Shown here: positions 43,471-52,145 of the stretch, piece after piece
Layout of the letters: every line of letters starts with the position of its first letter
How positions within the stretch are numbered: the first letter of the stretch is position 1
Assembly (NCBI RefSeq): GCF_019039035.1
Contig: NZ_JAHNZT010000026.1
Location: 1-64,000, forward strand
Direction of reading: 5' to 3'
DNA length: 64,000 nt
Source of the DNA: Citreicoccus inhibens
GTDB lineage: Bacteria > Myxococcota > Myxococcia > Myxococcales > Myxococcaceae
Notes under the pieces: generated by a model
Database searches by the model: none
What the model saw: the letters and a program-made list of their open reading frames with translations, nothing else
Told to the model about the DNA's origin: nothing
Translations under genes and position numbers: made by a program

Positions 43471-44208
43471 ATGAAGAAAGTCCTCATCCTCGGCGCCACG
43501 AGCGCCATCGCCCAGGCCACCGTGCGGCTGCTCGCCGCGCGCGGAGCCTCGCTGTACCTGGTGGGCCGCAACGCCCAGAACCTGGAGGCCGTGGCGAAGG
43601 ATGCGGCCACGCGTGGCGCGGCGAAGGTCGAGTCACGGGCGATGGACCTCGACGACTGCGGCGCGCATGAGGCGCTGGTCGAGCAGGCCGCGCAGGCGCT
43701 GGGTGGGCTCGACGGCGCGGTGATTGCTCACGGCGTGCTCGGAGACCAGGACGCGAGTCAGCGCGCGTGGGCGACGGCCGAGGCCGTCATGCGCACGAAC
43801 TTCCTGAGCGCCGCGTCGCTGCTGACCTCGCTGGCCAACCGCTTCGAGGCGCAGAAGACCGGCACGCTGGTGGTCATCTCGTCGGTGGCGGGAGACCGCG
43901 GCCGGCAGAGCAACTACGTGTACGGCGCGTCGAAGGGCGCGCTGACCGTGTTCCTCCAGGGCCTGCGCAACCGACTGGCGAAGTCCAACGTGGCCGTGGT
44001 GACGGTGAAGCCGGGCTTCGTGGACACGCCGATGACGGCGCACGTCCCGAAGAACAAGCTGTTCGCCTCACCGGAGCAGGTGGCGCGCGGGCTGCTGCGC
44101 GCGGCGGATGGGCGCAAGAACGAGGTCTACGTCCCCGGCTTCTGGGCGCTCATCATGCTCATCATCCGCTCCATCCCCGAGCCCATCTTCAAGCGGCTGA
44201 AGCTGTAG
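43471..44208 (+). CDS. SDR reductase, DprE2-like (decaprenylphospho-keto-pentose reductase)
   Basis: A 245-residue short-chain dehydrogenase. The nucleotide motif is LILGATSAIAQATVRLL (G-A-T-S-x-I-A as in DprE2). Catalytic residues are Ser in VVISSVAGDRGR, Tyr and Lys in NYVYGASKGAL. The C-terminal helix LIMLIIRSIPEPIFKRLKL matches DprE2-type membrane-proximal ends. Placed right after the DprE1-like gene, it would reduce the 2'-keto sugar to the arabinose form. Confidence 0.88.
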   Translation: MKKVLILGATSAIAQATVRLLAARGASLYLVGRNAQNLEAVAKDAATRGAAKVESRAMDLDDCGAHEALVEQAAQALGGLDGAVIAHGVLGDQDASQRAWATAEAVMRTNFLSAASLLTSLANRFEAQKTGTLVVISSVAGDRGRQSNYVYGASKGALTVFLQGLRNRLAKSNVAVVTVKPGFVDTPMTAHVPKNKLFASPEQVARGLLRAADGRKNEVYVPGFWALIMLIIRSIPEPIFKRLKL

Positions 44209-44215
44209 TCCGCCG

Positions 44216-45250
44216 TCAGCGCGACGCGGTCTCCAGCGGGGGCACGTCGCGCCCCTCCCCGAAGCCGAGCGTCCAGAACTCGGGGCGCTCCGGGTCGCGG
44301 GCCGCGAGTCGCCAGAGCAAATGCCGGGCCTCGTCCTGCCCGTCGAGCGCGAGCGCGAACGTGCCGTAGTGCATCGCGACGGACACCTGGGCGTGCAGCG
44401 CATGGTGGGCCCGCAGCGCGTCCTCGGGGCCCATGTGCACCGAGTGCAGCATGCGCGGCCGGAACGCCCCGATGGGGAGCACCGCCAGGCGCATGGGGCC
44501 GAAGCGCGCGGAGATGTCCTCGAAGTGGGGACCGAATCCGGTGTCGCCCGCGAAGAGCACGGGGCCTCCCGACGTGCTCAACACGTAGCCGGCCCACAGC
44601 GTGCCACGTCCATCCGTGAGCCCACGGTTCGAGCGGTGCCGCGCGGGCACGCACGTCACCGTGAAGCCGGAGCCCACCGCGCTCGTCTGCCACCAGTCGA
44701 GTTCCTCCACGTGCGCGAAGCCCTCGGCCTCCAGCAGCGCCTTGTTGCCCAGGCCCACGATGAAGCGGGGATGGTGCGCGGCCTCCAGCCTCCGCAGCGT
44801 GGGCAGGTCCAGGTGGTCATAGTGGTTGTGGCTCACCACGACCACGTCGATGGGCGGCAGGTCCTCGAAGCGGATGCCCGGAGGGCGACGGCGCTTGGGG
44901 CCGAGCCACGACACGGGGCTCGGTCGCTCCGAGTAGATGGGGTCCGTCAGCACGTTGAGTCCGTCCGCCTGGAGCAGCACGGTCGCGTGGTTGATGAACG
45001 TCACGCGCAGCGCTCCCGGGCCCACGCGCGTCGGGGGCTTGAGGCCCGGAGAGAACTCCGTGTAGGGCTGCCACGGGCCGCGCCTCTCCTTCAGCGCCGC
45101 CAGCGCCAGGGCCACGGGATTGGGGCTCGGGGCATCACCGAGGTTGTGGAAGCGCGAGCCATCAAAATGGTCCGTCACGGGTCCATGGTGCACGGTCCCA
45201 GCGAAGCATCCCGACAGCAGCGCGAGGCCCAGCGGGAGCGTCCAGCGCAT
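44216..45250 (-). CDS. Metallo-beta-lactamase-fold hydrolase, lipoprotein (NAPE-PLD-like)
   Basis: A 344-residue protein with signal MRWTLPLGLALLSGC (lipobox L-L-S-G-C). The metal motif is VVVSHNHYDHLDLPTL (H-x-H-x-D-H); further ligands lie in VPARHRSNRG, LFAGDTGFG and VAMHYGTFAL. The W-L-G-P and F-x-P-G-L context matches the NAPE-PLD/UlaG-like branch acting on phospholipid-type substrates. ATG 45250 overlaps the upstream lipoprotein stop (TGATG), so translation is coupled. Confidence 0.88.
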   Translation of the reverse strand: MRWTLPLGLALLSGCFAGTVHHGPVTDHFDGSRFHNLGDAPSPNPVALALAALKERRGPWQPYTEFSPGLKPPTRVGPGALRVTFINHATVLLQADGLNVLTDPIYSERPSPVSWLGPKRRRPPGIRFEDLPPIDVVVVSHNHYDHLDLPTLRRLEAAHHPRFIVGLGNKALLEAEGFAHVEELDWWQTSAVGSGFTVTCVPARHRSNRGLTDGRGTLWAGYVLSTSGGPVLFAGDTGFGPHFEDISARFGPMRLAVLPIGAFRPRMLHSVHMGPEDALRAHHALHAQVSVAMHYGTFALALDGQDEARHLLWRLAARDPERPEFWTLGFGEGRDVPPLETASR

Positions 45251-45852
45251 CACTTGATGATGATGGTCCAGGTGCATTCGAAGGGCGCTCCATCCATGGT
45301 GGGCAACTCGTAGCGAGAGCCCTCGACGCTCGCGAGCGCTTGGGCCAGCAGGTCCGGAGGCAGCGTCGCCTCTTCCACCACGCATTGCCGAGGCGTGCCG
45401 CCGCGCACGAGCCGACAGGCGACGCGGACGTGGTGCTTGCGACCCTCGCGCCAGCGCCGGAACGCGTCTTGGAAGACGGGGTCCTCGGGAGGACCGCCGC
45501 GGATGCGCTGGGGCTCGCGGACATGCTGCGCGAGGAAGGCGCAGGCGTCCTTCACCTGTCCATCACACGCCTTGGACATGAGCGACAGCGCGCGCAGTCG
45601 AGCGTCCTCGGAGGGGCTGGCCACCCAGAGCGTGAGCGCGCGGTCGAAGCAAGCGCGAGCCTGGGCGACGGTGCAGTCCTCGGTCTGCACCGGCTCGATG
45701 CCCGAGGCGAACGCGCCGAGCGGGGCCGGCCGCATCGCATCCACCGTGACCCGGGCCGGATTGCTCCGCCGGGCCGCGCAGCCCAGCCCCAGGCACAGAC
45801 ACACCACGAACAGCCACGAACGCGAAGACAGGCCCCAGTGCATGGCACGCAT
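45250..45852 (-). CDS. Lipoprotein, third member of the TonB-C-like family
   Basis: About 200 residues with signal ending LFVVCLCLGLGC. The core parallels the proteins at 10918-12545: CDGQVKDACAFLAQHVREPQ, then VRVACRLVRGGTPRQCVVEE, a helix (ALASVEGSRYELPTM) and FECTWTIIIK, a TonB C-terminal-like strand. It ends at the domain, without the TPR-like tail of the first paralog. Start choice between Met codons at 45873, 45852 and 45843 is uncertain; a signal peptide is possible from 45852 or 45843. Confidence 0.6.
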   Translation of the reverse strand: MRAMHWGLSSRSWLFVVCLCLGLGCAARRSNPARVTVDAMRPAPLGAFASGIEPVQTEDCTVAQARACFDRALTLWVASPSEDARLRALSLMSKACDGQVKDACAFLAQHVREPQRIRGGPPEDPVFQDAFRRWREGRKHHVRVACRLVRGGTPRQCVVEEATLPPDLLAQALASVEGSRYELPTMDGAPFECTWTIIIK

Positions 45853-45937
45853 CGTAGCCGGTCGTCGCATCACGAACGCACCCCGTCGCGCTCAGCACCC
45901 CGCGAGTGGACAGCCGACAACTGGTGCGCGTCGCCAG

Positions 45938-46387
45938 CTACCGCAGCCAATATGAATACCCGTCGCTCGCGAGCGCCCGCGCCAGGAACTCCTCGAACGA
46001 GGACGCGATGCGCTCCATCTCCGGGAACGTCTCGTGAAAGGCGTCAAAGAGAGGATAGGAACTGCCCTCTCGTCGAGCCACATCCACGACGACGAAGTTC
46101 GAGTCCTGCATGTCGACGATGCTGAACCAGGACGCAGCGCCTGCTGAGTCATCATCACTGCCGACGATCGCGATGCGTGCGCGGCGAATCTCATCCAGGG
46201 AGAGGAAGCGATAGTTCGCATCCGGCCCTGACTCGAAGAGGCGAGCCCCATCGCAATGCAGGTAGAACGCGCGGAGCTCCGGATCGAGTTCCCAGCCCAC
46301 ACGCGCCTCGAAGCGGGCAAGCTGCGCCGACGTCGCGGGCGGCCGAGGAAAGTGATGCCGCGAGACTTCGGCGAGCAGTGTGTCCAT
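45938..46387 (-). CDS. SMI1/KNR4 (SUKH) family immunity protein
   Basis: A 149-residue cytosolic protein with the SUKH pattern. It has ATSAQLARFEARVGWELDPE, then LRAFYLHCDGARLFESG (L-R-x-F-Y-x-x-x-D/N-G-A), YRFLSLDEIRRARI, and an acidic C-terminal helix IASSFEEFLARALASDG with final YSYWLR. SUKH proteins bind and inactivate nuclease toxins. It follows the nuclease-like lipoprotein gene by 16 bases on the same strand, the expected order for a cognate immunity gene. Confidence 0.85.
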   Translation of the reverse strand: MDTLLAEVSRHHFPRPPATSAQLARFEARVGWELDPELRAFYLHCDGARLFESGPDANYRFLSLDEIRRARIAIVGSDDDSAGAASWFSIVDMQDSNFVVVDVARREGSSYPLFDAFHETFPEMERIASSFEEFLARALASDGYSYWLR

Positions 46388-46403
46388 CGGCAAGGTGCGC
46401 TCC

Positions 46404-47036
46404 TCAGTCCACGTAAGGATGCTCAGGCCCCGGCTTGAGCCAACTTCCACCCGGTGCGTAGCAAGCAGGGTACGCGCTGTTGAAGACCGTGTGCACGTCT
46501 GGCGGCACAGGCAACACATTGTCAGGAGCCAGAGGGGGACCTCCATGCGCGAGGTCGAACACATGATGCCCCGGCCAGTTCGTGCCACCCGAGGTGGGCC
46601 AGGAGCCAAACTCCGAGCTCCAAGTCTGCCGAAAGGCTTTCCTGCCCTCTTCCCAGATGTCTCGCCGCCACTTGAGGTCGGCTGCCTTGGGATAGGCACA
46701 GCAGCAGTGAGTGATTGCCAATCGTCCACCACCAGCGGCCGGTAGCGCCAGGAAGCGGCCTTGCCAATCGCCCTTGATGTCCGCCAGCCAGATACAGCCC
46801 ATGAGGGCATGGCCCTGCGCCGCACACCGACTCTCGCAGCGCGCCATGAAGGAAGCGCTGCATTGCCAAGGCCCGTAATAGATGGTCGTCCGGACCTGAC
46901 CTCCATCGGGAGTGGGCATGGGCTCACCCACCCACTTCCTCGCCGCGGCGGTTCCTACCGTGGCCGAACCGCACCCCATGAGCACCGTGAAGACCATGGC
47001 GGACATGCGCCGTTCCAGTGCGTCCATTACAACCAT
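46404..47036 (-). CDS. Lipoprotein nuclease toxin, SitA-like (GHH/HNH-type C-terminus)
   Basis: A 210-residue protein. The N-terminus MVVMDALERRMSAMVFTVLM-GC is a lipoprotein signal. The middle has many cysteines (WQCSASFMARCESRCAAQG and ITHCCCAYPKAADLKW). The C-terminal 60 residues carry TNWPGHHVFDLAHGG, DNVLPVPPDVHTVFNSAYPA and CYAPGGSWLKPGP, a His-rich motif set of GHH/HNH-type polymorphic nucleases. M. xanthus SitA toxins are small lipoproteins with variable toxic C-termini, passed to kin by outer membrane exchange and paired with immunity genes. This gene and the next SUKH gene fit that scheme. The start among Met codons is uncertain. Confidence 0.7.
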   Translation of the reverse strand: MVVMDALERRMSAMVFTVLMGCGSATVGTAAARKWVGEPMPTPDGGQVRTTIYYGPWQCSASFMARCESRCAAQGHALMGCIWLADIKGDWQGRFLALPAAGGGRLAITHCCCAYPKAADLKWRRDIWEEGRKAFRQTWSSEFGSWPTSGGTNWPGHHVFDLAHGGPPLAPDNVLPVPPDVHTVFNSAYPACYAPGGSWLKPGPEHPYVD

Positions 47037-47206
47037 TCAATTCAAGAGCAAGCTGCAGTTCAACCCAGTCCAGGACGCGGACGAGCGCGCGGAAAGAGCG
47101 CCATCCGCATTGAACCCGCGGGCCGACTCGACATCGACAGGCATCGAGCCTTCCGTGGGGTCAGCTGGCGCATCTCGGCAGCGCGGTTGAGAGGTCCTGC
47201 GCTCGC

Positions 47207-48304
47207 TCAGCCCACCACGGTGGCGAGGATGCGCTCGAACAACCAGGGGGCTCGGCCCAGGGCCCGCACCACCGGGCGTCGGAGCCACGGTCTCCTCGAG
47301 AGGAGCAACAGCGCGCGCGTCGTCCAGGCGTACTTGCGGAACACCTGCTGGAAGGAGCGCGCGTACGGTTGGAGCGCGCCACGCGTCGCCCCGTGCACCA
47401 GCGCGTCCGGCAACACGTTGCCCAGCGACTCCGCGCACGCGAACGCGAGGGACAACCCTTCTCCCGTCAGCGCGTCCACGTAGCCCGCCGCGTCGCCCAC
47501 CAGCGCGAACCGGTCCGCCACCGGCGTGCGCGCCACCCGCGCCAGCGGCCCCGCCCCTCGCACCTTCGAGTCCGGCGCCACGCCCGCCAGCCGCTCACTC
47601 AAGGTCGGGAAGCGCGCGAGCAACGCGTCGAAGCCCACCTTCCCATCCACCGCACCGTCTTCCCACAGGAACGCCAGCCCCACGCGCTCCGTGCCCGCCG
47701 GCGTCACGTACGCCTCCACCCCCGAGGCGAAGTGCACCTCCACGTAGGCCGTCCACGGTCGGATGCGGAAGTGCCGCCGCAACCCGAACCGCCGCGAGCC
47801 CTCCGCATTCAGCTCCAGCCCCTCGGCCTTGCGCAGCGGCGAGCCCAACCCATCCGCCGCCACCAACACCCGCGCGTCCACCGGCCCCGAGGCTGTCTCC
47901 AACGACACCCCCGGCACCGTGCGCCGATACCCCAGCACCTGCGCGCGCTCGCGCAGCTCCACGCCCACCTCGCGCGCCCGCGTCACCAGCGCGGACGCCA
48001 GCGCCACGCGCCGCACCCCCAGCCCTCCCGGCGCGGGCAACAACCCCTCCGCCGAGCTGCCGTCCTCCTGCACGTAGCGGATGCCCATGAACGGCGCGCT
48101 CTCGCGCAGGTCCAGGTGCGTCAGCGCGCCCAGCCGCTCCAGCGCCCCCAACCCCGAGGGCATCAATCCCTCACCACAGGCCTTGTCCGCGGGCACCGTC
48201 CCCCGCTCCAACACCACCGTGTTCAGCCCACGCCGCGCGGCGGTGATGGCCACGGCGAGCCCCGCGGGCCCACCGCCCACCACGGCCACGTCGTAGGGCT
48301 TCAC
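47207..48304 (-). CDS. FAD-dependent oxidoreductase (geranylgeranyl reductase-like)
   Basis: A 365-residue protein. The FAD motif is YDVAVVGGGPAGLAVAITAA, followed by the PxxR-like loop with ADKACGEGLMPSGLGALERL (C-G-E-G-L as in geranylgeranyl reductase/halogenase-type flavoproteins) and FALVGDAAGYVDALTGEGL, the second FAD motif. It is the last gene of the type III PKS operon and overlaps the AMP-ligase stop by four bases. In srs-type loci a flavoprotein hydroxylates the alkylresorcinol; reductase or hydroxylase here is open. Confidence 0.88.
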   Translation of the reverse strand: MKPYDVAVVGGGPAGLAVAITAARRGLNTVVLERGTVPADKACGEGLMPSGLGALERLGALTHLDLRESAPFMGIRYVQEDGSSAEGLLPAPGGLGVRRVALASALVTRAREVGVELRERAQVLGYRRTVPGVSLETASGPVDARVLVAADGLGSPLRKAEGLELNAEGSRRFGLRRHFRIRPWTAYVEVHFASGVEAYVTPAGTERVGLAFLWEDGAVDGKVGFDALLARFPTLSERLAGVAPDSKVRGAGPLARVARTPVADRFALVGDAAGYVDALTGEGLSLAFACAESLGNVLPDALVHGATRGALQPYARSFQQVFRKYAWTTRALLLLSRRPWLRRPVVRALGRAPWLFERILATVVG

Positions 48305-50055
48305 GGATCCTGCTCCGCCCGCACCATCGCCAGCGCGCTCTTCGCCATCTCCACCATCATCCCCACCGTCCCCATCCGCTTGGGCGCGGACAGCTCACCC
48401 GCGAGGAAGCGCCGCAAGGACTCGGCGCGCCGCAGCTTCCCGCTCGACGTGCGCGGCAACGTGCCGGGCTCCAGCATCCGCACCGTGTGCGGCCGCACCC
48501 CCGTGGCCGCCACCACGGCCGCGCGGATCTGCTCCTCCACCGCCGCGCTCGGCTCCGTCCCCGCGCGCTCGGCCAGGATGAGCAGCGCCTCGTCCTCGCT
48601 GCCTTCGGGCGTGAAGCCCAGCGCCACCGCGCAGCCCGTGCGCACGCCGTCCACCGCGCCCAGCGGATCCTCGAAGGCCTGGGGCGCGTGGTTCGCGCCT
48701 CGGATGATGACCACGTCCTTGGCCCGGCCCGTCAGGTACAGCTCGCCATCCAGCACGAAGCCCAGGTCGCCCGTGTCCAGCCAGCCATCCGCGGTGAGCG
48801 TGCGCGCCGTCGCCGCGACATCCTCGAAGTAGCCCGACATCAGCGACGGGCCCCGCGCGAAGACGCGGCCCACGCGCCCGTCCGGCAGCGCACCACCGTC
48901 CCGCTCGCGGATCTCCACCTCGAAGCCCGCGACCGGACTCCCCACGCTGACGAGCCCCCGTGCGCCCGGCTCCACTCGGCCCTCACGCGCCAGCGTGCTC
49001 GGGTCCACGTGCAGCACGCGCGGGCCGCGCCCCTCGGGAGGGAACGTGACGGCGAGCGACGCCTCGGACAGCCCATACACCGGCCGCATGGCGCGGGCCG
49101 AGAAGCCCCAGCGCTCGAAGCGCTCGGCGAAGCGACGCAGCGTGTCCGCGGACACGGGCTCCGCGCCGTTGAGCGCGTGGTGCCACTTGGACAGGTCCAC
49201 GCCCTCCATCTCCGCGTCCTTCACCCGCTTGAGGCACAGGCCATAGGCGAAGTTGGGCGCCGGGGAGATATAGGCCCGGTGACGCGACAGCGCGCGCAGC
49301 CACAACGCGGGGCGCGCGAGGAACGCCTCGGGCGGCAAGAGCACCATGCTGCCCGGGAAGTACATCGTCGACAGCACCGAGCCGATGAGCCCCATGTCGT
49401 GGTACAGCGGCAGCCAGCTCACGCCCACCCGCGGCGTTCCCTCCGGCACCGGCATGGCGTGGTCCAACGCCGTCACCTGCGTCATCAGCGCGTGATGCGT
49501 CAGCGCCACCGGCTTGGGGTCCACCGTCGAGCCCGACGAGAACTGGATGAACCCCAGGGCGTCGGGCCGCACGGACACCTCGTGCATGTCCTCGCTCCGC
49601 ATCAGCTCGTCCACCGTGAGGCAGCCACAGCGTGGCCGCGCCTTCTCCACGCTCGGCCCCAGCAGCAGCCGCACCTTCGAGTCCGTCAGCACCGCGCTCG
49701 CCCCCGTCACCTGGAGCATGCGCGCGGTGGCGCGGTGGTACTCCTCCAGCCGGCCCAGCCGCACCGGAGGATAGAGCGGCACGGGCACCGCGCCCGCGAG
49801 CAGCGCGCCGAAGAAGCCATCCATGAAGGCCGGCGACGTGGGCAGCAAGAGCGCCACGCGGTCTCCTTCCCGCACGCCCAGCCGAGCCAGTCCCGCGGCC
49901 GCTCGGCGCGCGCGCCGGTACACCTCGGCCCAGGGCACCACGGTCTCGCGCTCGGCCGAGTCCGCGAAGATGAGCCCATAGGGCGTCTTGGCCACATCGG
50001 CCAAGAGCGCGCTCACCGTGGGGCAGCGCGGCGGGGGCAGCGCGGGCCCCTTCAC
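48301..50055 (-). CDS. Fatty acyl-AMP ligase (FAAL-like)
   Basis: A 584-residue adenylating enzyme. Motifs are VPVPLYPPVRLGRLEEYHR (typical of FAALs), LGFIQFSSGSTVDPKPVALT (P-loop type A3), VGVSWLPLYHDMGLIGSVL (FAAL H-D-M-G-L), PVYGLSEASLAVTFPP, WLDTGDLGFVLDGELYLTGR and, near the end, PRTSSGKLRR with the catalytic Lys. It would adenylate a fatty acid and load it on the neighbouring acyl carrier protein, supplying a starter for the type III PKS. It overlaps both neighbours by four bases. Confidence 0.92.
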   Translation of the reverse strand: MKGPALPPPRCPTVSALLADVAKTPYGLIFADSAERETVVPWAEVYRRARRAAAGLARLGVREGDRVALLLPTSPAFMDGFFGALLAGAVPVPLYPPVRLGRLEEYHRATARMLQVTGASAVLTDSKVRLLLGPSVEKARPRCGCLTVDELMRSEDMHEVSVRPDALGFIQFSSGSTVDPKPVALTHHALMTQVTALDHAMPVPEGTPRVGVSWLPLYHDMGLIGSVLSTMYFPGSMVLLPPEAFLARPALWLRALSRHRAYISPAPNFAYGLCLKRVKDAEMEGVDLSKWHHALNGAEPVSADTLRRFAERFERWGFSARAMRPVYGLSEASLAVTFPPEGRGPRVLHVDPSTLAREGRVEPGARGLVSVGSPVAGFEVEIRERDGGALPDGRVGRVFARGPSLMSGYFEDVAATARTLTADGWLDTGDLGFVLDGELYLTGRAKDVVIIRGANHAPQAFEDPLGAVDGVRTGCAVALGFTPEGSEDEALLILAERAGTEPSAAVEEQIRAAVVAATGVRPHTVRMLEPGTLPRTSSGKLRRAESLRRFLAGELSAPKRMGTVGMMVEMAKSALAMVRAEQDP

Positions 50056-50321
50056 GGCCGCGCCTCCGCGCTCTGGGCGGCGCGCGCCTCCACCAACCGA
50101 ATCAAGTCCCCCACCGTCTTCAGGTCCACCGCGTCTTCCTCCGACAACTTCACGCGGAAGCGGTTCTCCAGCCCCACCGCCAACACCGTCAGGCCCAGGC
50201 TGTCCAACTGGAGGTCGAGCAACAGGTCATGCTGCGGTTCGATCGCGCCCTTCCACTCCAACTCCTCGATGGCGATACGGCGTATCTCGGCCAGCACCTG
50301 CTGCGACACGGGCTCAACCAC
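50052..50321 (-). CDS. Acyl carrier protein
   Basis: An 89-residue protein starting at GTG 50321, with GGAGG seven bases upstream inside the preceding gene (8-base overlap). The phosphopantetheine site is Ser41 in LDLQLDSLGLTVLAVGLENR, followed by VKLSEEDAVDLKTVGDLIRL. It is likely loaded by the adjacent fatty acyl-AMP ligase and delivers the acyl starter to the type III PKS. Confidence 0.92.
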   Translation of the reverse strand: MVEPVSQQVLAEIRRIAIEELEWKGAIEPQHDLLLDLQLDSLGLTVLAVGLENRFRVKLSEEDAVDLKTVGDLIRLVEARAAQSAEARP

Positions 50322-50889
50322 GACGAACCTCCGGAATGAAGCGAGGGCGCTGGGAGAATTCCCGCGCATACACGGCGCCCAGAGCCTGCTCCTCCGCGCG
50401 GATGCGCACGAAGAGCAGCAACAGATTGCCCATGGAGAACACCAGGGCCGTGACCCAGGCCCCGTGAATCATCGGCAGGCACCAGAACTCCATCACCACC
50501 GCGACGTAGTTGGGATGGCGCAGATAGCGGTACGGCCCGCCCGTCACCGGAGGAAGGTCCGGCACCACGATGATGCGGGAGTTCCACCGGTCGCCCAGCG
50601 TCGAGATGGCCCAGTAGCGCAGCGCCTGCCCCGCCACCGCGCCCGCGAGCGCCACGCCGCTCACCCACCCCAGGGTGGGCCGCGCCCAGAGCACCGCCTC
50701 GGCCGCGCACGCCACCAGGAAGCTGGTGTGGAAGGCCACCATGACCGGGTAGTGCCCCTGGCCCGCCTCCACGCCACCGCGCGCGAACGCCCGCGCCGCG
50801 TTGCGCTTCGAGAGCACCAGCTCCACGACGCGCTCGGCCACCACCAGCAACAAGAACCCCAGGTAAAGCCAGGTCGTGGTCGTCACCAT
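50314..50889 (-). CDS. Isoprenylcysteine carboxyl methyltransferase-family membrane protein
   Basis: A 191-residue protein with about five membrane helices and the ICMT SAM-binding motif GGPYRYLRHPNYVAVVMEF, then E in RIRAEEQALG. The N-terminal pattern LVVAERVVELVLSKRN is typical. Homologs next to type III PKS genes (srsB) O-methylate phenolic alkylresorcinols. It overlaps the PKS gene by seven bases and the ACP gene by eight. Confidence 0.9.
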   Translation of the reverse strand: MVTTTTWLYLGFLLLVVAERVVELVLSKRNAARAFARGGVEAGQGHYPVMVAFHTSFLVACAAEAVLWARPTLGWVSGVALAGAVAGQALRYWAISTLGDRWNSRIIVVPDLPPVTGGPYRYLRHPNYVAVVMEFWCLPMIHGAWVTALVFSMGNLLLLFVRIRAEEQALGAVYAREFSQRPRFIPEVRRG

Positions 50890-51962
50890 CGCAGCAACAC
50901 CATCTCCGCGCAGAAGCCCGGACCCATCGCCATCACCACGCCCCAGTCGCCGGGCCGCGCTCCCGCCGTGCGCAGCGTCTCATCCAGCACGAAGAGCACC
51001 GACGCGCTGGACAGGTTGCCCACCTCGCGCAGCGACGCCCAGGAGCGCCCCAGCGCGCCGGTGGGCAGCTCCAGGGCCGACTCGAACGCCTCCAGCACCT
51101 TGGGCCCTCCGGTGTGCGCCACCCAGTGCCGCACGTCCTCGCGCTTCAGGCCGTGCTGCGCGAGGAAGCCATCCACGTTGCCCCGGATGTGGTCCTTCAC
51201 GAGCTGCGGCACCTTGGCGGACAGCACCACCTTGAAGCCCGAGTCCACCACGTCCCAGCCCATGATGCGCTCGGTGTCCGGATAGAAGACCGAGCGCGAG
51301 GCCACCACGCGCGGCCCCGCCTGCCCCGCGCGCGCGCCCCGCAGCACCACGCACGCGGAGCCGTCCCCGAACAGCCCGGACGCGATGATGTTGGGAATGG
51401 ACAGGTCCTCGCGCTGCAACGTCAGCGAGCACAGCTCCGTGGCGATGACGAGCGCGGTGTGCTCCGGGAACGCGCGAAGGTAGTCCGCCGCGCGCGCCAG
51501 CCCCGCCGCGCCGGCCACGCAGCCCAGGCCGAAGATGGGCGTGCGCTTCACGTCGTCGCGCAGCCCCAACCGGTTGACCAGCCGCGCATCGATGCTCGGC
51601 GTGGCGATGCCCGTCACCGTGACGAAGAAGACGTGGTCCACGTCGGTGGGGCGCAGTCCCGCGGGCGCCAACGCGCGGCGCACCACGTCCTCGCTCAGCG
51701 CGGTGGCCACGCGGATCCACGCGTCGTTGCGCTGCTGGAACGTGACGAGCGCCGGGTACTCCTCCAGCGGAAGCGCCAGGTGACGTCCGCCCACCTGCAC
51801 GGCGCGATGCAGCTCCTCCAAGCGCTCCAGGTTGAAGTGGCGCGTGGCCCACAGCTCGCGGAGCATCGCGATGAGCTGCTCCTGCGAGGCGTAGTGTGGT
51901 GGAAGCGCTCGTCCCATCGCGTGGACGAAGGGCGCGGTGTCCTGCTCGGATGCGCTGTGCAT
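50883..51962 (-). CDS. Type III polyketide synthase (chalcone/stilbene synthase-like)
   Basis: A 359-residue enzyme. The triad is visible: Cys148 in FGLGCVAGAAGL, His283 in VAHTGGP, Asn316 in EVGNLSSAS. Other family marks are VFFVTVTGIATPSIDARLVN, FGDGSACVVL and a final GPGFCAEMVLLRW. It condenses an acyl starter with malonyl-CoA units, giving alkylresorcinols or alkylpyrones. As first gene of a five-gene overlapping operon with methyltransferase, ACP, FAAL and flavoprotein, it defines a small lipid biosynthetic cluster. The 183 bases upstream hold its promoter region. Confidence 0.95.
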   Translation of the reverse strand: MHSASEQDTAPFVHAMGRALPPHYASQEQLIAMLRELWATRHFNLERLEELHRAVQVGGRHLALPLEEYPALVTFQQRNDAWIRVATALSEDVVRRALAPAGLRPTDVDHVFFVTVTGIATPSIDARLVNRLGLRDDVKRTPIFGLGCVAGAAGLARAADYLRAFPEHTALVIATELCSLTLQREDLSIPNIIASGLFGDGSACVVLRGARAGQAGPRVVASRSVFYPDTERIMGWDVVDSGFKVVLSAKVPQLVKDHIRGNVDGFLAQHGLKREDVRHWVAHTGGPKVLEAFESALELPTGALGRSWASLREVGNLSSASVLFVLDETLRTAGARPGDWGVVMAMGPGFCAEMVLLRW

Positions 51963-52145
51963 GAGATTTTCTCGATCCCCTACGGCAATGGAGCGCCGAC
52001 GCTTACCCGCCGGCCACGATGGCGCGCTTGTCGTTCAGTGCCGATTGCTCGGCCTCTGACGCCCGATGCGCTTCAGTGTCGCACGGAAGACGCGTCGTCT
52101 CGCGCGGAAGTGTCGTGCGCTCGGACGCGGGGCCCGGGTCCCTGT

